Below, one piece after another: positions 27,957 to 35,358 of a DNA stretch of 35,358 bases (within the stretch, counting starts at the first letter, position 1; the number at the start of each line of letters is the position of its first letter). Both the position numbers and the translations under genes were made by a program. Source of the stretch: Rikenellaceae bacterium (GTDB lineage: Bacteria; Bacteroidota; Bacteroidia; Bacteroidales; Rikenellaceae). The notes beneath the pieces are model-generated. The model was given only the letters and a program-made list of their open reading frames with translations. It was not told the DNA's origin and did no database searches. The DNA lies in contig JAIECQ010000015.1 of NCBI GenBank assembly GCA_029068395.1, positions 1 to 35,358 on the forward strand, read 5' to 3'.

Positions 27957-28270
27957 GCGCTGGCCCATCACGCTCCGGCAGGGCGGTCTGAGTTAAACGA
28001 AACCCACGCTTTCGTTTAACCGAGATGCTTTTGCAGTGGATTTTGCATAGGTTGTTTTTGCACCGCATGGCTTTCCGCACCGGCAGGTTTTTGGTCCGGC
28101 AGGGCGGCGAGGTACGAGCCGCAACGGGCCGACCCTCCCCCCGCGGAGGCCCGTAACCCCGCCACGCAATTGTAGACAGCGACTAAGCCACGGTAGTGAA
28201 ACGCGTCACTTTCACGCTTGCCTCCGCAGGCTCGGCCCGTGGCTCCTTCACGCTAAAGGCTCGTACCGGC
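27957..28270. repeat. R2 repeat, copy 2
   Basis: Same ordered blocks as 27475-27800; a further partial copy (gtctgagtgaaacgaaaccgcacac) at 28460-28484. Confidence 0.85.
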
Positions 28271-28346
28271 CAACCCAAGGTGCTGCACATCTTTGTCTCT
28301 CACCACGCCTGACCATCATCACGCCATCGACATCCACGCCGATGAG

Positions 28347-28364
28347 GCCGGCGCAAGCGCCGGC
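28347..28364. repeat. GC-only inverted repeat GCCGGCGC-AA-GCGCCGGC
   Basis: Direct reading. Confidence 0.9.
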
Positions 28365-28496
28365 CCACACCACCAAGGGAATAAAAGCAAAAGAAATGAG
28401 AGCACAAGGAATGAAAACAGCAGTAAATAGCTATAACAATTAATGCAACCCACCGTGCGGTCTGAGTGAAACGAAACCGCACACTATTCCTTATCT

Positions 28497-28717
28497 CCGG
28501 CATTACGAAGTATGCCGTAAGCCAAAATTCCCTGTGCCGGGCTGAGGGACGAAGCCCGAGCGGCCCGGAGCCTCCCCAAACGGAGGGCCGCATATCGGTG
28601 ATTAATATATAGGGCGGTGAATTAGTGACAGCAGTGATGCTCTTCATTTTCATGCTGTGCCGGTGGTTGTGGCTGTACTTACCTATTATGTTTGCTGCGC
28701 TGCTGTTATGCTTGCTG
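28497..28717. repeat. 5' module of the dispersed repeat, tandem unit A
   Basis: ccggcattacgaagtatgccgtaagccaaaattcc...gggctgaggGacgaagcccgagcggcccggagcctcc, shared with positions 1-240. Confidence 0.85.
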
Positions 28718-28976
28718 CATGCCCGGCATAACGAAGTATGCCGTAAGCAAAAATTCCTTGTGCCCGGGCTGAGGAACGAAGCCCGAGCGGCCCGGAGCCT
28801 CCGCCCAACGGAGGGCCACATATCGGTGCATAATATGTATGGCGGTGAATTAGTCACGGCAGTGATGCTCGTCATTTTCTCGCTGTGCCCTCCGCAGGCC
28901 CCGGGTCGCTCTCCGCTGTGCCGGTGGTTACGGCTGTGCTGACCTTATGTTTGCTGCGCTGCTGTTATGCTTGCTG
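28718..28976. repeat. 5' module, tandem unit B
   Basis: catgcccggcataacgaagtatgccgtaagcaaaaattccttgtgcccgggctgaggaacgaagcccgagcggcccggagcctccgccc. Confidence 0.88.
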
Positions 28977-29540
28977 CATGTCCGGCATTACGAAGTATGC
29001 CGTAAGCCAAAATACCTTATGCCGGGCTGAGGAACGAAGCCCGAGCGGCCCGCACCTCGCGGTGGGCAGGAAATCCCCCCCAACGGAGGGCCGCAGCCCC
29101 GCACAGCAATATATGACAGTGAATTAGGAACGGTGATTATGCACATAACTTTCATGCTGTGCCCTCCGCAGGCCCCGCGTCGCTCTCCGCTGTGCCGGTG
29201 TTCGGCTGTGCGGCTTATGTTTGCAGCGCTGCTGTTATTGTTTCTGCTTTGCTTCCGCGTTTTTCCGTCGAGAGTCATGGCCCATGTTGAATATCTTCCA
29301 GGCACTCAACCCAAGGGCCAAAAACAGCTATTCCATAAATGTGTGAGACGTATGTCGAAACACATTTATGGGATAGCTGTACTTATCCGCTTAGTTTGCC
29401 CTCAAAAATATCAAAACGGGGTCCGCGACCCCTCCCCCGGAAGGGCCGCCGGAGGCAGTTTCAGCAATACATAACAGCAGTTCCAGCAAACCATCACCGG
29501 CAGTGACCGCAAGCCATCACCGGAGGCAGTGCCGTGATGT
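28977..29540. repeat. Full-length dispersed repeat, copy 3 (tandem unit C plus long hairpin and tail)
   Basis: Collinear with 1-560 over nearly its whole length. Confidence 0.88.
29324..29380. repeat. 21-bp inverted repeat (29324-29344 / 29360-29380) with one T.G position, same 15-nt loop
   Basis: ACAGCTATTCCATAAATGTGT / ACACATTTATGGGATAGCTGT. Confidence 0.95.
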
Positions 29541-29542
29541 CG

Positions 29543-31972
29543 TCAGAAGCGGCTTGCGTCTTCGGCGTTACCTTTGACGACCTGAGCGGCTCGGAAATCT
29601 TTTCCTGTCTTGAAATTGTACTTTAACGATATGCCATACGAACGGGAGCCTGCCGACTGCCATGAGAATATCCTTTTGCGATAAGAAGGCTCGTCTATCA
29701 ACATGCTTGTCTTGGTGTAAACAATTCCCTTAACCTCGGCCATCAACGTGAGCTTACCATCTAAGAATGTCTTTTTGACAGAGGCATCCATCGACGCCAC
29801 AGGCCTGTCTACCACTATGTTGCCCTGTATCATATTGCCGGCACACCAGCCCGACATCTCGACAATCCATTTCTTGGGCAACAAAAATGTCATGTTTGCC
29901 ATTCCCCGATAAAACCACTTTGAACGCTCACGCCCCATAAATGTGCTCTGCATCAGCCCCGAGCCACCCGAGATATTGAAATTCCACCATTTGAAAGGAT
30001 TAAAAGGCAGATAAGCATTGAATATCAATATGTCTTGCTTGTCAATATTATCATTCTTGTACATCACAATCTCAGGGTTGTTCTCGTCAATGACGGCCAC
30101 CTGGGCAAACAGGTCCTTGTCGCCCTCATAAGCAGCCGTCAACATATACCTGCCGGCCAAAGTGAAGTTGAGCGACACGTTATTGGAATAAGACGGCTTC
30201 AAATAGGGGTTGCCCACCGCAACAGAAATGTTATCAATAGGCTGACGCCGAGGGTTGAGCATCGCGAAGCCGGGACGACGAATGCTTCGGCGATAACTCA
30301 TCGCCGCCACATAATCGCCTTTGGCAGTCAAGAGATAGGACAACGAAGCCGAAGGGAAAAAGTCGGTGTAATTGTTATGATGGTTCTCGCTCTGCTTCAG
30401 CGATGTGGGACGCAGGTCGGTGTTCTCTACACGCAATCCGGCCATGATGTTCAACCTGCCGACACGACCTGTCGCGCTGGCATACGCCGCCGCAATACCC
30501 TCGCGGTAACGATAATCATCACTGTAAACATCGTCATACACCCACTCAGTGCCCTGCTCTGACGAGTAATATTCAAAGACACTCGACATCTTGGAGTAAG
30601 AATACTTGGCCCCGTAACTGAGCGACCACTTGGTATTGAAACGCTTGGTGACATCTATGCGCGCTGTGTAAAAGTCATTCTTAAGCAGACTTGCAGACTT
30701 CACATAATCAAGCACTTTCACCGCATCTAACTGCTGCATCAACTCCGAAATGTTGGTCTCCCAGCTGTTGGAGCGATGATAGTCGGCCACCAGCAAGAGG
30801 TCGGAACCCAACGAGTCTAACGTGCGACGATAATTGACCGACAGGTCGTGCGTCTTGCTCAAATCACTGGGCGACAACGATTTTGTGGTCGCATAGTTCA
30901 TCAAATCGCCATACGAACGGCCATAGCCGACAGAAGAGGAGAAATTATCTTCATCGCTTGGCGAACGACGAAAATCGTAATCGACCCCCACGCTGTTTCG
31001 CTCGTCGATGTTGTAAACGCCCCTTAACGTGTAATTATAAGAGTGTTGGCCGTTGTTCAATACCGACTCTGAGTTTATCGTATCACCCAGCTGCCTGAAA
31101 CATGAATACTGACGCAAGAACTGCGAATACTGACGCCGCGCATATGTAAAACCTGTCGAAAGCGATAACTTGCCATACATGGCGTTCACCCACACCGACG
31201 GCATCACCAGTGTTGTCAAGGTGTCGGTGCGTCTGTAATTCATAGACACAGTGCCAAACACGCCCTCTACCTTGCTGCGGTTGCGCAGGTTAATCTTAAG
31301 CACCGCACCGCTTGCCGAGGCGTCATACTTTGCCCCTGCCGAACGCACCACGTCTATGCTCTTGACATCCTCGGCGTTTATCGACTCCAGATAGTTCAAC
31401 AAATCGGTCGACGACATGGTCATCACCCTGTCGTTTATCATCACCATCACTCCCCCCTGGCCGTTCACTGTTATCTGGTCGTTGTTGTCGATCCACACCC
31501 CCGGCACATACTTCAATGCCTCTCGCAGGTTGCGCCCCTCGGCCACCTTGCTGTCTCCCAACGTCAGCGAGTAACCGTCTGGCCGCTGCGTCACCATACG
31601 GCCCTGCACCACCACCTCGTCTACCTCCATAGCCTCGGGATGCAGCACCACATCACCCAAATCGATAGCGTCTTTAACCACCACCCTGCTGACCGACGAC
31701 TTGTATCCGATGTAAGACACCTCCATGTCATACTCCCCCGCCGCCAGCTCAACAGAGAAAACACCCTCCCCGTCGGTGGTCGCCCCTGCCACATAGGCGC
31801 CATCCTTTGAGAATACCACCGTGGCATACTCGACAGAGATGCCGTTCGTGCCTTTCACACAACCGGCAACAACCTTCTTCTCATCAGCAAACACCATGTC
31901 AGCCCCACTGTGACCGACACCAAACACCCGCCCCGACAGACACACAAACACAAAGAAAAGCAGATTCTTCAT
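29543..31972 (-). CDS. TonB-dependent receptor-like outer membrane beta-barrel protein (paralog 3)
   Basis: Signal peptide; VAGCVKGTNGISVEYATVVFSKDGAYVAGATTDGEGVFSVELAAGEYDMEVSYIGYKSS; tail GKDFRAAQVVKGNAEDASRF. Confidence 0.88.
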   Translation of the reverse strand: MKNLLFFVFVCLSGRVFGVGHSGADMVFADEKKVVAGCVKGTNGISVEYATVVFSKDGAYVAGATTDGEGVFSVELAAGEYDMEVSYIGYKSSVSRVVVKDAIDLGDVVLHPEAMEVDEVVVQGRMVTQRPDGYSLTLGDSKVAEGRNLREALKYVPGVWIDNNDQITVNGQGGVMVMINDRVMTMSSTDLLNYLESINAEDVKSIDVVRSAGAKYDASASGAVLKINLRNRSKVEGVFGTVSMNYRRTDTLTTLVMPSVWVNAMYGKLSLSTGFTYARRQYSQFLRQYSCFRQLGDTINSESVLNNGQHSYNYTLRGVYNIDERNSVGVDYDFRRSPSDEDNFSSSVGYGRSYGDLMNYATTKSLSPSDLSKTHDLSVNYRRTLDSLGSDLLLVADYHRSNSWETNISELMQQLDAVKVLDYVKSASLLKNDFYTARIDVTKRFNTKWSLSYGAKYSYSKMSSVFEYYSSEQGTEWVYDDVYSDDYRYREGIAAAYASATGRVGRLNIMAGLRVENTDLRPTSLKQSENHHNNYTDFFPSASLSYLLTAKGDYVAAMSYRRSIRRPGFAMLNPRRQPIDNISVAVGNPYLKPSYSNNVSLNFTLAGRYMLTAAYEGDKDLFAQVAVIDENNPEIVMYKNDNIDKQDILIFNAYLPFNPFKWWNFNISGGSGLMQSTFMGRERSKWFYRGMANMTFLLPKKWIVEMSGWCAGNMIQGNIVVDRPVASMDASVKKTFLDGKLTLMAEVKGIVYTKTSMLIDEPSYRKRIFSWQSAGSRSYGISLKYNFKTGKDFRAAQVVKGNAEDASRF

Positions 31973-31998
31973 AATATATCACATTTTTATTGACAATA

Positions 31999-32029
31999 CA
32001 AATGTAAATAAAAATTCATTGTTTTGCAA
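31999..32029 (-). promoter_or_regulatory. Putative promoter of paralog 3 (- strand TTG-N20-TACATTTG)
   Basis: Reverse complement reads TTGCAAAACAATGAATTTTTATTTACATTTG. Confidence 0.6.
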
Positions 32030-32278
32030 TACAAAATACACAAACAATCAAAATTATTAGCCATCGCAAAATACATCTCATTTTCACGCACCTACACATA
32101 TATAATAAGGTAGACAATAGCCTAATTTTTCAAAACAAAAAAATTTTACCTACAACACAATAAATTGCAAACATCAGCACAAAACACAAAATACGACATA
32201 TCAAGACATTAAACACTCACGTGCACACAAAGTGATGCAAAAGTAGCCGAAACATGCTTTTTTTCGGGAAAAAATATC

Positions 32279-32286
32279 TATATTTG
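32279..32286 (+). promoter_or_regulatory. Putative -7 box TATATTTG
   Basis: Bacteroidetes consensus, about 67 nt upstream of ATG 32354. Confidence 0.5.
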
Positions 32287-32353
32287 CATGTCTCAAACAA
32301 AAACAAACAGACAGCAATCAACATTTTATTAATAACAAAAAAAAGAAATTGTC

Positions 32354-32791
32354 ATGTTGTACGCAATTTTACTTATCGTTTTGGGTATTTTGGCTGTTCC
32401 CTCTTTGATCGTTTCAAAGAAACCGAATGCTAAAGAACTTATCGACAAGATCGCTCCTTTCCAGGGCTGGTTGGGTCTTGTATTCTGCGTTATCGGTATT
32501 TGGGGTATCATCTCATCTATCATCCACATCGGTTGGTTGACCTCTTATCCCATTATCTGGATTCTCGACCTCGCTGTCGCTATCGTTGAGGCTTGCCTCG
32601 GTTTCATCCTCGGCTACAACCTCATCGTTAAATACGTTCTCTCTAAGAACGAGGCTGCTGCGGCTAAAGGTGAGCAGATTCTTGCAAAACTCCTTCCCTT
32701 GCAGGGTAAACTCGGTATCGCGGCTATCGTTCTCGGTATCGTTTACATCATCCTCTACTTCGTTCTTTTTGCAGCATTGCTCGCAGCTTAA
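32354..32791 (+). CDS. Small hydrophobic membrane protein of unknown function
   Basis: 145 aa, about four TM segments, own promoter-like motif and strong terminator. Confidence 0.8.
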   Translation: MLYAILLIVLGILAVPSLIVSKKPNAKELIDKIAPFQGWLGLVFCVIGIWGIISSIIHIGWLTSYPIIWILDLAVAIVEACLGFILGYNLIVKYVLSKNEAAAAKGEQILAKLLPLQGKLGIAAIVLGIVYIILYFVLFAALLAA

Positions 32792-32808
32792 TTTAAGCCA
32801 AAGCATAT

Positions 32809-32846
32809 AAAAAAACACCGCTCCTTTTCGGAAGCGGTGTTTTTTT
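32809..32846. terminator. Bidirectional Rho-independent terminator
   Basis: AAAAAAACACCGCT - ccttttcgga - AGCGGTGTTTTTTT. Confidence 0.9.
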
Positions 32847-32870
32847 ATACCCTACTCATGCAGGGGGGGG

Positions 32871-34091
32871 CTATATATATGTCAGGCTGGAAAGATTGTC
32901 CTGGTCAAATACAGTGGCGGCACATCGGCATATATCGTCGGCTGTGACAGCATCCACGCGCGCCTTTAGCCCCTCGTAAGACTCTACCTGTCCATAGACG
33001 AGCATGCTCTTGCCGGCCGACAACATAAGGCTCTCGGCATTCTCTGAGGCTATCACAATCTGTCCCAAAAGCTGCTTTTTGGCCATGGCCAGCGCCCGCG
33101 GAGTGAGCGGCTCGTTTTTCATGCGCTCAATCTCAGAGACAGCCAAGTCGCAACACTGACATAGATTCTCTTTATCACAACCGAAACAGACCGTCACAAC
33201 ACCGGTATCGCAATAAGAGGCAAAACCCGCCTCCACCGAATAGCACAACCCGTTGCGCTCCCTTAAGGCCACATTAAGCCTGCTGCCCGAACTCATTCCA
33301 CCCAGCACATTGACCATGAGAGCCACGGCGGTCCTGTCATGACTGAGACACGAACAGCTGCGACCTCCCATTATGAAGTGACTCTGATAGGTGCCCTTAG
33401 AGACCTTGTCGTTACCTGTCACATAAGGAGCCACCCCCTGACGCACCACCGCAGAGCGTCTTGCCGGCAACCGACCGAACTTATCATGCGCCACCTGACG
33501 GAAACGAGCCGATGACACATTGCCGACCACCGAGAAAACCATACGGTCGGTAGTGTAATGGCGCTCCACAAAACGACGCAGGTCGTCCGAACGAAAACGC
33601 GAAATGCTCCGTCTGGTGCCCAATATGTTGCGCCCGAGCGAACTGCCGGCAAACACCATGTCTTCAAAATCGTCATATATAGCCTCAGAGGGCGAATCCT
33701 TATACGAATTGATCTCATCTATAATGACACCTCGCTCGGTCTCTATGTCTCGCTCGGCAAACAAGGAGTTGAACACCACATCGGCAATCAGATCTGCCGC
33801 TTTGGCATAATCGCCCTTAAGCACTGTCGCATGCACCACCGTCTCCTCTTTGGTGGTATAAGCATTAAGCTCGCCGCCCACATTGTCGAGCAACGAGTTT
33901 ATGTGATATGCACGTCTCTTTGCGGTGCCTTTAAAAAGCAGATGCTCAATAAAATGCGCCATGCCATGCTCGTTGTCGGCCTCGTCACGCGTACCCGCAC
34001 CTATGGTGAGTCCGCAGTGCAACACCGCACTCCTTACACGCCCCAAGACACACTTTATGCCGTTGTCAAGCTCAAAAACTTCGTACTCCAT
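32871..34091 (-). CDS. M16 family (insulinase-like) zinc metallopeptidase
   Basis: HFIEHLLFKGT (HxxEH) with downstream ETVVHATVLKGDYAKAADLIADVVFNSLF..E..RGVIIDEI. Confidence 0.92.
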   Translation of the reverse strand: MEYEVFELDNGIKCVLGRVRSAVLHCGLTIGAGTRDEADNEHGMAHFIEHLLFKGTAKRRAYHINSLLDNVGGELNAYTTKEETVVHATVLKGDYAKAADLIADVVFNSLFAERDIETERGVIIDEINSYKDSPSEAIYDDFEDMVFAGSSLGRNILGTRRSISRFRSDDLRRFVERHYTTDRMVFSVVGNVSSARFRQVAHDKFGRLPARRSAVVRQGVAPYVTGNDKVSKGTYQSHFIMGGRSCSCLSHDRTAVALMVNVLGGMSSGSRLNVALRERNGLCYSVEAGFASYCDTGVVTVCFGCDKENLCQCCDLAVSEIERMKNEPLTPRALAMAKKQLLGQIVIASENAESLMLSAGKSMLVYGQVESYEGLKARVDAVTADDICRCAATVFDQDNLSSLTYI

Positions 34092-34192
34092 AACAGATCC
34101 TTTATTTACACTCCCCTCTTCAAAAGCGCCGCCCCGCTCTGGCCCAAACTTTCGCTGACGCCACAGCCACCAATATCATGCAGAGCAAAATA

Positions 34193-34216
34193 AAAGGGAC
34201 TTGAATAAGTCCCTTT
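34193..34216 (-). terminator. Terminator of the ribosomal protein operon
   Basis: AAAGGGACTT-gaat-AAGTCCCTTT; - strand continues TTTTATTTT. Confidence 0.8.
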
Positions 34217-34239
34217 CAAAATGATATTGCAAACAATAC

Positions 34240-34710
34240 TTACTCTGCTGCGTTCTCTTCTTTTGCGCTCTCTTCGGCAACCACGTTTACCTTGACTGTG
34301 CCTTTGATGTCGCGGTAAACCTTAACGGAAGCCTCGTAAGAGCCAAGCTCTTTGATTGCAGAGACGGTAATGTTCTTTTTCTCTACCTCCACGCCCTTTG
34401 CAGCTATCTGCTCTGCTATCTGAGCGGCGGTCACCGAGCCGAAAATCTTGTTGCCATCGCTAACCTTAGCGGTAACGGTGACCTCTATTGCCGATATCTT
34501 GGCAGCTTTAGCCTCGGCCTCAGCGCGAACTTTAGCCTCTTTGTGAGCCTGTTGTTTTATGTTTTCCGCAAGCACTTTCTTTGCCGAAGCAGTGGCCAGG
34601 ATAGCCTTGCCCTGGGGTATCAGAAAGTTGTTTGCATAACCGGGACGCACATTGACGATGTCGTTTTTGTGGCCCAAATTATCGACGTCTTGTTTAAGTA
34701 TGATTTCCAT
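34240..34710 (-). CDS. rplI: 50S ribosomal protein L9
   Basis: MEIILKQDVDNLGHKNDIVNVRPGYANNFLIPQGKA. Confidence 0.98.
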   Translation of the reverse strand: MEIILKQDVDNLGHKNDIVNVRPGYANNFLIPQGKAILATASAKKVLAENIKQQAHKEAKVRAEAEAKAAKISAIEVTVTAKVSDGNKIFGSVTAAQIAEQIAAKGVEVEKKNITVSAIKELGSYEASVKVYRDIKGTVKVNVVAEESAKEENAAE

Positions 34711-34741
34711 TGATAATGTCTCTAAAGAAATTAGAAAAAGA

Positions 34742-35011
34742 TTACTTCATTAAGTCTGTCACGAAAGGCAGAATGGCCAAATGGCGCGCACGTTTAATGG
34801 CGGTTGCGACCTTTTTCTGATATTTCTGTGAAGTACCGGTCAGACGACGGGGTAATATGCGGCCCTGCTCGTTGAGGAACTTCTTGAGAAATTCGCCGTC
34901 TTTGTAATCAATATACTTGATACCGTTCTTTTTGAAACGGCAATATTTTTTCTTTCTAACCTCTACCGTGGGAGGGTTGAGATATCTTATTTCTGTCTGA
35001 TTCTGTGCCAT
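34742..35011 (-). CDS. rpsR: 30S ribosomal protein S18
   Basis: [63 protein letters not shown]. Confidence 0.98.
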   Translation of the reverse strand: MAQNQTEIRYLNPPTVEVRKKKYCRFKKNGIKYIDYKDGEFLKKFLNEQGRILPRRLTGTSQKYQKKVATAIKRARHLAILPFVTDLMK

Positions 35012-35014
35012 GAT

Positions 35015-35358
35015 TTATTCCTCCTTCTTGCTGCTGTTGTTTTTTCTTCTTTTTTCTGCATATTCAACGGCGTGTTTGTCCATCTTGAAAGTGAGGAAAC
35101 GAATCACACGCTCGTCGCGCGAGTACTGGGTTTCGAGTTTCTCGATAATGCTGCCCTCGCCCGTGAACTGAAGCAGGAAATAGAAGCCTGTGCTCTTTTT
35201 CTGAATAGGATAAGCCAACTTTTTGAGGCCCCAGTCTTCCTGACTGACGATCTGACCTCCGTTTTCGGTGATAACACCGCGGAATTTGCCAACCAACTCG
35301 GCCAGTTGCGCGTCGTTAAGGACTGGAGTGGCAATGAAATCGGTTTCGTTATTTTTGT
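35015..35358 (-). CDS. rpsF: 30S ribosomal protein S6 (5' end beyond the window)
   Basis: Frame open to the window edge: [58 protein letters not shown]. Confidence 0.95.
   Translation of the reverse strand, partial: KNNETDFIATPVLNDAQLAELVGKFRGVITENGGQIVSQEDWGLKKLAYPIQKKSTGFYFLLQFTGEGSIIEKLETQYSRDERVIRFLTFKMDKHAVEYAEKRRKNNSSKKEE

Noticed and set aside
28300-28875. 191-aa - strand ORF across the repeat island
   Set aside because: Built from repeat units (duplicated MKSITAVTNSPPYI-type segments), no domain-like content.
1-35358. Defence system, prophage or conjugative element
   Set aside because: No restriction, toxin-antitoxin, phage, integrase, relaxase or transposase genes recognised.
1-35358. 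tRNA or rRNA genes
   Set aside because: No cloverleaf-like or rRNA-like segments recognised by eye; not exhaustively tested.

Overview
Window from a Bacteroidales-like chromosome (inferred from Bacteroidetes-type TAnnTTTG promoters, OMP_b-brl_3-type receptors and DUF4293). The + strand half (about 0.6-13.5 kb) holds: MATE exporter, cytidylate-kinase-like protein, second MATE, small lipoprotein, glycosyltransferase, grpE-dnaJ, two c-type-heme lipoproteins (an HzsA/PD40-like protein and a MauG-like beta-propeller protein), and a third MATE. The - strand follows with a TyrDC-like PLP decarboxylase, a DUF4293 protein, a ComEC-like protein without a metallo-beta-lactamase domain, and ComM/YifB. 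After a + strand SIMPL protein there are three paralogous - strand outer-membrane beta-barrel (TonB-receptor-like) genes, and the right end carries a small membrane protein, an M16 peptidase and rpsF-rpsR-rplI. The most unusual content is a family of GC-rich dispersed intergenic repeats at about 1-560, 21130-21397 and 28497-29540. It includes a 21-bp-stem hairpin with an invariant 15-nt loop found three times, showing a C-G / U-A / U.G change at one stem position and followed by a degenerate ~23-bp tandem repeat. A second repeat family (27475-28270) is fused to a truncated Fib_succ_major-type cassette whose C-terminus resembles diversity-generating-retroelement variable proteins. All family names come from reading translated sequence; no search was run.
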